Of a stretch of 24,733 bases of DNA, positions 1-10,900 are shown in pieces. The position numbers and the translations under genes were made by a program. The stretch covers positions 1-24,733 of IMG/VR virus record IMGVR_UViG_3300017746_000145; one strand, given 5' to 3'. The notes below the pieces were generated by a model. It was given only the letters and a program-made list of their open reading frames with translations. It was not told where the DNA came from and searched no databases. Every line of letters starts with the position of its first letter. Position 1 is the first letter of the stretch. Source of the DNA: a virus.

Positions 1-42
1 CCAACCCAGTCATTCTCATTCATATTAGAGGCAACACGATAA
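1..42 (+). CDS. C-terminal end of upstream gene, probably baseplate wedge gp25
   Basis: Only the final 13 codons and a TAA stop (40-42) are inside the window; frame 1 reads PTQSFSFILEATR. A short beta-strand ending in a leucine-glutamate-x-threonine-arginine-like tail is what I would expect at the end of the gp25 (lysozyme-like baseplate wedge) family in marine T4-like phages, and gene 25 commonly lies directly upstream of gene 6 there. The stop is three bases before the gp6 start, consistent with a tightly packed operon. Thirteen residues are too few to prove identity. Another frame stays open to position 66 but would overlap gp6 and ends in no recognisable motif. Confidence 0.45.
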   Translation, partial: PTQSFSFILEATR

Positions 43-45
43 ACA

Positions 46-1800
46 ATGCCTTTTACTCAGTTTACTAACTTAGATTTCGATCAAATTAAATCAGAAATCA
101 AAGCATATCTCCGTTCTAATTCAAATTTTACGGATTTTGACTTTGAGGGATCTAATTTTTCGATATTAATTGACACCTTAGCATATAATACGTACATTAA
201 TGCGTTCAATGCTAACCTTGTAGTCAATGAATCATTCCTAGATGGTGCAACAGTACGCGAAAATGTCGTATCACTAGCACGAAACATTGGTTACGTGCCT
301 CGCTCTGCAAGCGCCGCTAAGGCAAACGTAACCTTTTCAGTCCCTACCACTACCAGTAGCGGTTTTATCACCGTTGAAGCAGGTCTGGTGTGTGTTGGAG
401 GGCAAGATAATAGTTCATATCGCTTTTCACTACCAGAAAAAGTCACTGCAGCAGTGGTTAATGGTGTAGCACAGTTCGGAACAGAACAAAAACCAATAGA
501 ACTTTTTCAAGGAACTCTTCTTACACGTCAATTTGTCACTGATACATCTATAGATCAGCGTTTTATCCTTGATAATCCAAATATTGATGCTTCAACCATT
601 AGAGTAAACGTTTCTAATGTTGGTGAAGCAGGCACTGGTAGAGATTTTAGTAGAGTTGACAATATTTTAAACATTGATAAGAACTCAGAGATCTATTTGC
701 TCCAGGAAGTTCAAGATGAGAGGTATGAATTACTGTTTGGTGATGGATATTTTGGTAAAAAGTTGGAAAATGGCAAACTTATCTCTGTAAGTTACATTGT
801 TACTGATGGTGAAGCAGGAAATGGACCTTCCGTCTTTGAATTTCAAGCAAATCTCCAAGATCAGGAAGGTAAGAGGGTAATTCCTAGTGGATCAGTACCC
901 GTTACAACCATCCAGAAGGCGATGAACGGTGGCGGAATTGAAGATGTGTCTTCTATTAAGTATTTCGCCCCAAGACTGTACTCAGCGCAATATAGAGCGG
1001 TTACATCAAGAGATTATGAGGCAATTATTGCTTCGATTTACCCAAATACAGAGTCTGTTGCAGTTGTTGGTGGTGAAGAATTAGTACCACCACAGTTTGG
1101 TACCGTTCAAATCAGCATAAAACCCAAGAATGGCACATATGTCTCTGATTTTGATAAGAGAAATATTCTGAATAAGATTAAGCAGTACTCAATTGCAGGT
1201 ATTAATCAAAAAATTATTGATCTTAAGGTTCTTTATGTTGAAATTGAATCTAATATCTATTATAACTCCTCACAGGTTGCTACTGTTGATGGTTTAAGGA
1301 CTAATATTATTGATAGTCTTACAAAATACTCTAAAGATGTTGATATGAATCGTTTTGGTGGAAGATTTAAGTATAGTAAGGTTCTTCAACTAATTGATCG
1401 CGTTGATACTGCCATTACTTCTAACATCACTAAGGTGAAAATTAGAAGAGATATGAAAGTATTGGTTAATCAGTTTGCTCAATACGAAATTTGCTTTGGT
1501 AATAGATTTAATGTAAAACCAAATGGACTGAATATTAAATCTACAGGATTTAAAATTGTTGGTGATACTTCAACGGTGTATATCACAGATTTACCAAATG
1601 CAGACCTTAAGAGTGGAGTTGTTTCCATAGTTAAGATTGGCGCTAATGGAATAAAAACTGTTGTTGCCAAAGAAGCAGGTGTAGTTGATTACATAAAGGG
1701 GGAGGTTATTCTTAATACTATCAATATTGTTGAAACTGAAAAACAAATAATATTGTTGAGATTCAAGCTTTCCCAGAATCCAATGATGTGGTTGGTTTAA
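46..1800 (+). CDS. gp6: Baseplate wedge protein gp6 (baseplate J-like), C-terminus displaced by a frameshift
   Basis: This is the T4-like baseplate wedge subunit gp6, which in T4 forms the inner ring that ties the wedges together around the hub. The open frame gives 584 aa. The baseplate-J signature is clear: FGDGYFGK at residues 231-238, followed by the SYIVTDGEAGNG strand-turn (about 249-260). Then come the RAVTSRDYEAI helix (about 317-327) and GGEELVPPQFGTV (about 342-354). The ATG at 46 has AGAGG at 27-31 and starts three bases after the previous stop. After residue 566 the frame degenerates into a non-family tail ending at 1800, while the expected family C-terminus continues in the -1 frame to 1949. 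The intended product would therefore be about 634 aa, close to the roughly 660 aa of T4 gp6. Identity is firm; whether the frameshift is real, programmed or a sequence error is open. Confidence 0.92.
   Translation: MPFTQFTNLDFDQIKSEIKAYLRSNSNFTDFDFEGSNFSILIDTLAYNTYINAFNANLVVNESFLDGATVRENVVSLARNIGYVPRSASAAKANVTFSVPTTTSSGFITVEAGLVCVGGQDNSSYRFSLPEKVTAAVVNGVAQFGTEQKPIELFQGTLLTRQFVTDTSIDQRFILDNPNIDASTIRVNVSNVGEAGTGRDFSRVDNILNIDKNSEIYLLQEVQDERYELLFGDGYFGKKLENGKLISVSYIVTDGEAGNGPSVFEFQANLQDQEGKRVIPSGSVPVTTIQKAMNGGGIEDVSSIKYFAPRLYSAQYRAVTSRDYEAIIASIYPNTESVAVVGGEELVPPQFGTVQISIKPKNGTYVSDFDKRNILNKIKQYSIAGINQKIIDLKVLYVEIESNIYYNSSQVATVDGLRTNIIDSLTKYSKDVDMNRFGGRFKYSKVLQLIDRVDTAITSNITKVKIRRDMKVLVNQFAQYEICFGNRFNVKPNGLNIKSTGFKIVGDTSTVYITDLPNADLKSGVVSIVKIGANGIKTVVAKEAGVVDYIKGEVILNTINIVETEKQIILLRFKLSQNPMMWLV
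1739..1743 (+). other. A5 run at the inferred gp6 frameshift point
   Basis: The zero frame reads GAA AAA CAA ATA; the C-terminal frame reads AAA ACA AAT AAT ATT. Adding one A to this five-A run restores a single frame (GAA AAA ACA AAT AAT) giving ETEKTNNIVEIQ. The crossing must lie between 1740, just after the TGA of the new frame, and 1800, the stop of the old frame. A homopolymer indel is the simplest explanation. A ribosomal -1 slip on AAA is possible, but the context (A AAA CAA) is not a classical X XXY YYZ heptamer. Confidence 0.7.
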
Positions 1801-1949
1801 AAGATCTTTACCTCAGTTTTAGCGTTTCAAGTAGTACAATAAATATGGTTAAAGATGTTATTGCATCTGGTGAAGATATTTCTGGCGTGTCTTTCACAAG
1901 AGACTATTATACTTCAAGTTATTCCAACGGAGATCTAGAGAGGAAATAA
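1740..1949 (+). pseudogene. Displaced C-terminal segment of gp6 in the -1 frame
   Basis: This frame is open from 1740 (a TGA sits at 1737-1739) to the TAA at 1947-1949. It has no sensible start of its own. It reads TNNIVEIQAFPESNDVVG from 1743, then a beta-rich segment (GLKDLYLSFSVSSST) and ends SSYSNGDLERK. The PESND...GLKDLYL pattern is what I recall at the end of gp6 in cyanophage-type T4-like phages. Joined after lysine 566 it adds 68 residues and makes the gene end three bases before the next start, removing an otherwise unusual 152-bp gap in this densely packed cluster. Codon use matches the surrounding genes. It is coding sequence belonging to gp6 and not a separate gene. Confidence 0.85.
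1938..1944 (+). promoter_or_regulatory. Ribosome binding site of the giant structural gene
   Basis: GAGAGGA lies 8 bases before the ATG at 1953 and inside the last codons of the re-framed gp6. It supports the start at 1953 and translational coupling to gp6 read through its -1-frame end at 1949. Confidence 0.65.
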
Positions 1950-1952
1950 AAT

Positions 1953-4900
1953 ATGTCGCAATTTGAGAAGAGAGTGCAACTCAATAAAATTATTGAGAGC
2001 CAACTTCCAGAGTTTTTAGTTGCTGATTTTCCAAACGCCATAGAATTTTTTAGACAATACTATTTGTCTTTAGAACATCAGGGCGGTAGTGTAGATCTTG
2101 TCGATAATCTTGATCGATATATCAGAGTAGATAATCTCGTTCCAGAGGTTGTTGTAGGTGAGACATCGCTTACAGGAGATATTACATCTTCTCAAGATAC
2201 TATTCAGGTAACTTCCACAAAAGGATTTCCTGACGAGTATGGTCTTTTACAAATTGGTGATGAAATTATCACCTATAAATCAAAGACTACTACTTCTTTC
2301 AATAGTTGTGTTCGCGGATTCAGTGGAATCTCTGGATATGATATAGGAATTTCTAATATTCTCAGCAATGTAAACAGTCAGAATATTGTTTTTAGTGAAA
2401 CTTCTGCATCCGCCGCGGCCAATGGATCAGTAGTAAAGAACTTAAGTGTTGTTTTCTTACAAGAATTTTATAAAAAATTAAAAAAAACCTTTACTCCGGG
2501 TCTGGAAGAGTATGATTTTGTTTCTGATTTAGATGTTGGAAACTTTATCAAGCATGCAAGAAACTTTTATCAATCAAAGGGTATTGCAGAATCTATTAGA
2601 ATTCTTTTCAAAGTTCTTTATGGTGTTCATGCTGAAGTATTAGATCTTGAAGGTAGACTAATTAAACCATCTTCTGCCGAATATATCAGAAGAGAAGTTA
2701 TCGTAGCGGAAAATATTTCGGGTAATCCTTTTGGATTAGAAGGTCAGACAGTATTTAAGTCAAATGATCTTGATACAAATGCATCAGTTTCTGATGTTGA
2801 GATTTTTACAAGAGACACTCAAACTTTTTATAAACTTGGGGTATTTGTTGGATATAATGATAGAGACCTTGTAGAGGGTATTTTTACTATTCCTGGAGCA
2901 TCTAGATCATTAGAACCAGTTGAAGTAAATGCGTCAGTTATTAGTGTTGACTCTACAATTGGATTTGGTCAAACAGGGACCATTATTTCTGGAAATAATA
3001 GAATTGATTATACTTCAAAGAGTATTAATCAGTTTTATGGTTGTACTGGTGTCACGTCAAAAATTAATATCTCTGATGTTGTAAGAGCAGATGAAACCAT
3101 TTTTGGTTATGAGGATGGTGATATTGAAAATAGATGTGATATGAGAATCACTGGAGTTCTATCAGAATTAAAACCTTTGGTAGATATTCCTCTGATGGAA
3201 GAAGATGAGGAAATAACTACAAGAAATGTTGGTGAGGTTATTGAGAATCCTGTCGTTGATAGGACTTATAAGCAAATGTTTGCTAATTCTTGGATTTATA
3301 ATACCAGTCCAAGATTTAAAGTGGAGGAAGTAAATTCTTCTGTATTCACACTATTTTCTGATATTGATAAGGCATTTCTTAAACTAGGAGATTCTGTTGA
3401 GGTTCTCATTGGCGATAGTCAACAAGTAGTTGTACCTGATCCAAATGTTGCTAATGCATCATTTGCAACAGTGTCTTCAATAAACACATTAACCAAAGAA
3501 GTTACTCTATCCAATATTGGTACTTTTACACCAGATCCTAATAAAGATTACAGTATTAGACGAAAGATTGTAAAGGCAAAGAGTTCTGGAGTAGTTCTTA
3601 CTGTAGGTAATGAAGTATATCTTGCAAATACATCCAATATTTACGTAGACGATTTCGCAATCTTTGGGTATTTGGCATCAAATTCTCTTCCAGGATATAC
3701 TATTAAAGATGATATTATTGAGTCTATACTTCCAGATGGATATATTAAAACAGTAGGCTCAAACAATACTCAAGGATTGGGTGGTTACAATTCTTATTAT
3801 AAGACTTATGGAACAATTGTATTTTCAACACCAGTCGATTTTAGAGATGGTGATGAAATAGTCTACACCGCAGAAAGTCCTTTAATTGGACTTTCATCTG
3901 GAGAAAGTTATTTTGTAAAACTCGTTGCTGCAAACGAAATTAAACTATACGCTTCAAAGTCTCAACTTGCCAATAACGCCAAAACTATTGCAAACTTTGA
4001 TGATATTGCTAGATTTAATCCAAACTTTGGTGCTGGAGCACATAATTTTACTTTAAAGAGACATGAAAATAGAACTCTTTCAAGTAAAAAAATTCTTAGA
4101 AAGTTCCCATTATCACAGCAACTACAAGGTAGTAAAAGTGTTGATAGGACTGTAAGTAATGTTGGAGTATTGATTGATGGTGTAGAGATTGTAAGTCCTG
4201 ATTCCAGGGATAAAATTTATTATGGACCTGTAGAGGAATTTGAAGTTCTTAATGGTGGTAAAGGATATGATGTTATAAATCCACCAGAATTAAATATTGA
4301 AGATGTTGCAGAGGTTGGATCTGGTCTTCCTCTTGGAACTGGTGCAAAGGTTGAACCAGTTGTTATTGGTAATGTTAAACAAGTTATTGTTGACCCTCAA
4401 GAATTTGGATTTGATGAATTCCTATCTCTAGATTTGATAGGTGGTAATGGATCTGGTTGTTCCTTGGAACCAGTTATTGGAACAAGATTTAGAGAGATAT
4501 CTTTTGACAGTCGTAGACTAGATGTTGGTGGCGGAATTGATCCTAGTAATGAAACCATTACATTTACAAAGGCACATAATCTTGCAGATGGTGAGCATAT
4601 TATCTACAATCAAAATGGTAATAATCCTATTGAGATTGGACAAGCATACGATCCAAATAATATCTCAACAGGAGGTTTGAGTAGTGGTGATGAATATGTA
4701 ATTAGAATTGTAAATACTTCCACTATTAGATTATTTAAAAATGATAATGATGCATTTGCACCTTCTGCATCAGGTATTACCACTATAAGTACTGGTATCA
4801 ATACTATTGGTCTTTCAGCTGCTACATCAGCATCTGGTATTCATAAATTTAGAACTCTATCGCAAAAAAATGTAAGATCTATTACTGTTCTCAATAGTGG

Positions 4901-7900
4901 ATCTGGTTATGCTTACAGAAAATTAAGCGTAAAATCTAGTGGTATTTCTACAGAGTATAATTCAGTATACTTTAATAATCATGGATTTAAGGATGGAGAA
5001 ATAGTTACATATAAATCAACAGGCAATCCCATTGTTGGTCTTTCTACTTCAAATAGTTATTCTATTCAATTTGTAGATTCAGATCAATTTAGACTTGTAA
5101 ATGTTGGTATTGCTGGAACATTTACCGATGATCTCAAAAAATCAAAGTTTAATAAATTTGATTCTATTGGAAGTGGTTACCATATTTTCCAATATCCAGA
5201 GATTAAAGTTAATGCTAATGTTTCTTTTGGAGCATCTGGTATTGGAACCTTTACCTTTACACCAATCGTAACTGGTGAGATTACTGATGCCTATTTGTAT
5301 GAATCTGGAACTGGATATGGATCTACTGTATTCAATTTACATACAAAACCAAGAATTTCAATAAGTAAAGGTAAAAATTCTCAACTTGCACCAATTATTT
5401 CTAATGGAAGAATTGTTGATGTTCAAGTATTAAACAAAGGATCTGAATATAAGTCAATCCCAGAACTTAAAATTGAAGATCCTTCTGGTGGAGTAGGTGC
5501 AATTCTCAGACCCGTACTTTTAAATGGAAAGATTGATGATGTTATTGTCATTAATCCGGGTATTGGGTATAGCACATCTTCTACTTCAATATTTGTAGAT
5601 TCTAGAGGATCTGGTGCAATTTTTGATACTAGAATTAGAGATTTAACAATAAACGATGCGTTTAGATTTGGAAAAATTTCCGCAACAAGAAGTCCAGAAA
5701 TTTATTCTAGTCTTTACAAGGATGAGAAGCAGGATTCTTTGGTTTATGGAATATATGGATACTCCCAAGATCTTGCATCGAACTTTGAATCTTTAAATGG
5801 ATCTCACTCACCCATTATTGGATGGGCATATGACGGAAATCCAATTTATGGTCCCTTTGGATATCAAACGGCAGATAATGTTCAGTCAGGTGTTGCTAGA
5901 CTTGAAACTGGATATGAATTAAGCACTAATTCTATTGTTGATAGACCACCTACTTTTGAACCAGGATTCTTCAAAGAAGATTACTTATACAATAATAGTG
6001 GTGATCTTGATTTGCATAATGGTAGATTCTGTAAAACTCCAGAGTTTCCAAATGGAGTTTATGCATACTTTGTTGGAGTTACAACCAGTGGGCAAAACTC
6101 TGCGAAATTTGCACCAGCATACCCATATTTTGTTGGAAATGAATTTAAGTCACAAGTAATAGGTGAAAATCTAATTTTAGATCAGACATTTGATTTCAAT
6201 GGAAATAATCTTGTTAGAAATACCTTTCCATATAAAGTCAGTGATCCATATGCAGATTATGACTTTATCAACGAATCTTATGAAACTTTCCAACAACGCT
6301 GTAATGTAGAGTCAGTTACAAAGGGATCTGTTGATGAAATTAGAGTCATTGATGGTGGAGTTGGTTACTCTATTGGCGATAGAGTTAACTTTAATTTTGA
6401 AGGTACAGGCGGTGCTGGTCTTAGGGGAGAAGTTCAAGAATTAAAGGGTGCTGGTATATCTTCTATTAGAACTGAATTGGAAAGAAATGTAAACTGTGTA
6501 TTTGTTTGGGACAATGATAATCAAGTTTCTGCTTACAATCGCGATGGATATGATTTAAATAATAACGATACCGTTCTTGTGAGTGGTCTTTCGACCTCTA
6601 TACCATTCCTTAGTGGACCTAAGAGAATAGGATTTACTACAGAGTCCGTTGGTCTTGCTGGAACAATGTCCAATTACTCAGGTCTTCCTGGCGGTAAATT
6701 TGAGGATATTTTTGTTTCTAGAAGATTTAGAGAAGTATCAATTGGCAATTCTATAACAATTACATCCTCTGATGGTACTGAGACTGTAAGAGTTCTCAAT
6801 GACTATTCAAACGGCGTACTTACTGTTAAGAGATTTGGATCTACTGGTGTAGCACACTCCTTTGGAAGTGATCTTAGTTTGAGTTCTGATAGAGTCAAAC
6901 TTCCAGTAAAAACCACAAAGTTTAATTCTGAAAGAAATAAACTAATTTATTTTAATGCAGTAACATCCGTTGGTGTTGGAACTACTGCAGGTGGAGCTCA
7001 AAAGAAAGTAAGAACAGTTGGAGTCACTACATCTAGCGTTTCTGTTCCCTGTAGAGCAATTTATATACCCAATCATGGATTAAGGACAGGAGAAAGAATT
7101 ACTTTTACTAAGAGTACTCTTGCTGGCGTTGATTCTCTTATTGTGGGGGATAACTCCCTTAACCAAGGAACATTCTTTATTCCAGATACAAATACATTAT
7201 CAAGTGATGTATTTGTTATAAACAAAGGCGAAAATCTCATTGGATTAACAACACAAGTTGGTTTAACCACTGCATCTGAAGGATTGTTCTTCTATAGTGA
7301 TGGATCTAATAATTCAGAATATCTTTTAGAAACTAATAAAGGACAAATTCTTGGAAATGTTGACAGAATTACAACCATTGTTAGTACTTCGTCAACTCAT
7401 GGTCTACTCAATAAAGACGTTATCAAACTAAATGTAGTTCCAAATACTGTTGTTGGTTTTGGAACAACTGGAGCATTGAATATAAAATTGAATTTAGATG
7501 AGAAGAAAATTCTTGTCAATACAATTGGTATCAATTCGACGGGCATTACTCTCTCTGACGGATCGTTTACCTATCAAGATCATGGATATAAAACTGGTGA
7601 TAAAGTATTTTATGAAGCAGCAGAAGTTGCTTCTGGTATAACAACTGGCATTTATTATATAATTCAAGATAGTATTGATAAATTCAGACTTGCAGAGACT
7701 TTATATGAATCTAATCCAAAAACAGAGAATGGAGTAAGTATTAGTGCAACTGGTGGAGTTAATCATTATATTTCTGCTGTCAATCCACCAATTGATGTTA
7801 TAAGAAATAGTGACTTGAAGTTTAATCTTCAGGATACTTCACTAAGAGGATATCAATTAAAGATTTACAGAGACAAGAATTTCAATAATGAATATATCAG

Positions 7901-10900
7901 TTCAGGAGATTCTAGAGACTTCAACGTAGTTGGTCTTGGTAGTGTTGGTTTTGGCACTGACTCTGATTCTTCATTGACTCTGAATTACTCTAATAATATT
8001 CCATCAAGACTTTACTATGGTTTAGAAAAAGGTGGATACATCAGCACTGCGGATACTGAAGTCAAAGCATATTCAGAAATTAGATATGAAAATAGTGAAT
8101 ATAACGGAACGTACTCTGTATTTGGAATTTCAACAACATCTTCAACAACTGAGTTCAAGATTTCTCCATTCAGATATCCAAATATATTATCGTACATCAG
8201 TGCTGAATGTGATACTTTAGAATATAGCACTAAATCCTCAAACGCACTTAATGGAAGTATTTCTAAAGTAAGAGTTATTTCAGAAGGATTTAATTTTGAT
8301 AAACTCCCATCATTTGAAGATGTTACATCTGTAAATGGTAGAAATGCTAATATTATTGGAATATCTACTTCTATTGGTAGAATCAAAAAGACTAGACTTC
8401 GTGATATTGGATATGACTATCCTTCAGATAAGACTCTTAGACCAGAAGCATTTGTACCACCAATTGTCACTGTTGACAATTTAGATACGATTCAAGAAAT
8501 TGATATTCAGTTTGCCGGTGCAAAATATCTTGCTGATCCAGATGTTATTCTCTGGAATGATACGACTAAGAGTATTGTTGATACAACAACTCTTGTTGCA
8601 AAAGCGCCGAATGGATCTATTTCCGAAATTGTTCAATTAGCACCAATATTTGGATTAGATTCTGAACCACATAAGATTATTACAATCAATAATTCAAATG
8701 GTGTGGGTATCGTTTCAATGGTTAGTGGACCAACTGGAATTGCAACTTGTGTGCTTAAGACACCAATTCTTGGATATAATCAAGCACCATTTTCTGTTGA
8801 TGATAAAGTATTTGTTGAAGGCATTGAAATGTCCTCTCCAGATGGATCTGGATTCAATTCTAGTGACTATGACTATCAATTATTCAAAGTAATACAGTTT
8901 GCAAATACCAGTCCAGCAACGTTGACTTTTCAATTAATTGATGCATCGGGTGTTGGACTTACAACCAACGCAGGTATTGCTAAGACATATCAATCAGGAT
9001 ATGCAACTCTTATCAATGAGAACATCTATCCACGCATTGATATCAAACAAAAAAGGGGAACATTCACTAAGAATGAAAGACTATTTGTTAATAGTGATGG
9101 CAATGGATTCCGTTCTGAAGATGCATTTATTTCTCTAGTGAGAGATGATTACATCAAATATACTGGAAAATATAATCTTAATAAAGGTGATATTATTAAA
9201 GGGATTATTAGTGGTGTAATTGCAGAAGTAACTAATATTGATAGAAAGAGGGCAAAATTTGTAGTTGATTACTCCTCAAGAATGGAACTTGGTTGGAGTG
9301 ATGATGTTGGCAAAATTAGTGAAGATTATCAAGTAACTCCTAACAATGACTATTATCAGAATCTTTCATACTCTATTAAGAGTCCCATAACTTGGGATGA
9401 ACTTTCTACCCCAGTAAACAGTATTGTTCACCCAGCAGGTCTTAAGAACTTTGCTGATGTTGGTGTAACTTCTGTTGGTAGAAGTGGTATTGGTCTTGGT
9501 GGAACAACTACGGCAATTGTAATTCTTGATGTTGTTAGTGAAAGAAGAGTTGATATTATCAACAACTTCGATAATGCAGTAGATGTTGATCCAAGAGTAA
9601 GTCCTGTTACTGGTCTTACGCAATCAAACGCTCTACAGATTCAGAATAGAAAGTTGACGGATTATATTGAGTGTAGAACTAATAGGGTTCTCATTCATGA
9701 TGATATTAGTAATAAGTTCTCTAGTAGAGGATTTAAGGATACTTTCGTTGAAATTGAAGAGATCGATTTTGTAGATAATCATGTAAGATATGTCATACAA
9801 ATTGCTGATCCAGACAGTAAAGATGTTCAGTTATCCGAATTAGTTGTTCAATCAACTACCAATGATATTTTTATATTTGAAAAATATAATTCGTTTACAA
9901 ATATTAAACTTGGGGACTTTAGTGCAAATATTGATAGTTTTGGAAGAAAGACTCTTGTCTTTACTCCAACAGATGCCTTTGAAACTGATCATGATATCAA
10001 AGTACTCAAAAAATCCTATCTTTTCCAAGCACTTCCTCCCGGAAATTCTGGTATTGGTACTCAAGCAATCGGTTCTGTAAATCTTGTCAGTTCTTTTGTT
10101 GGTCTCTCTAGTGTATCCGGTGGTAATAATATTGGAACACTTGCAGAATTCAATGGTACTGATTTCAATGGATTATTTGCAAACATTGAGATTTCCAATA
10201 GATTTAGTGGAGAAACTAACTATGTTGAAGCTGCAATTGATTTTGATGGAACTAATACTTATGTAAGTGAGTATTATTTTGATCATACTACACAGTCTTA
10301 TAGTGCATCAAATGTTGGACTTGTTAGTGCAATTTATGATGCTAATTCAGGTATTGTTTCTGTACGTGGTCGTAATTTTGATCAGGTTGATGCTTTTGAT
10401 TATAGAACACATATTGTTGGATTTGGAAATACCACAACTGGAATCGGAACATATAGATTCCTTCTTAACAATCAACCTGCAGGAACAGAAAGAAGTGCAA
10501 GATTAGAATCAACTATTGGATTTGGTACTGATATAGTAAGAGTTGGAACTTTTGATAGCAGATTCATTTCTGCTGCAGCAGCAGTCGTTCGTGTTTCTGC
10601 AGGAACAACATCAGCAATCCATCAAGTCAACATTCTTTCAAATTCAAGAACTAGTGAAGTTACTGTCACTCCTGGACCATTTGCACCAGTTAATAATGTT
10701 ACTGGTCTTGGTACATTTGGTGGAGAGATCAGTGGTAATCAGTTCTATCTCAATTTCTATCCAGACTTGGGATACAATGTAGAGGCACAAGCATTTAGTG
10801 AAGTCTTCTACAGAGAGATGGACTTTGATAACCAAGCAAATTCACTTTCATACGGTCCAACTGATCAGTTGGTATTCCTCTCTGCATTTGATGGACTTAA

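Noticed and set aside
1739-1750. Programmed -1 frameshift signal as the primary explanation for gp6
   Set aside because: The site is A AAA CAA, not a standard slippery heptamer, and I see no obvious downstream stem-loop; kept only as an alternative to a homopolymer indel.
1838-1845. AATAAATA resembling a relaxed late promoter
   Set aside because: One base off the octamer and inside the re-framed gp6 coding sequence, more than 100 bases from the next start.
1801-1952. Apparent 152-bp intergenic gap after gp6
   Set aside because: It encodes the gp6 C-terminus in the -1 frame; no promoter, terminator or RNA structure is needed to explain it.
2273-2280. TATAAATC and other one-mismatch late-promoter look-alikes inside the giant genes (also near 4274, 5004, 16771)
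   Set aside because: They lie deep inside coding sequence, have a mismatch in the last bases, and such AT-rich words are expected by chance here.
8015-8386. 123-codon open frame on the minus strand
   Set aside because: Lies antisense within the giant gene; low-complexity translation with no family features; a shadow of the real frame.
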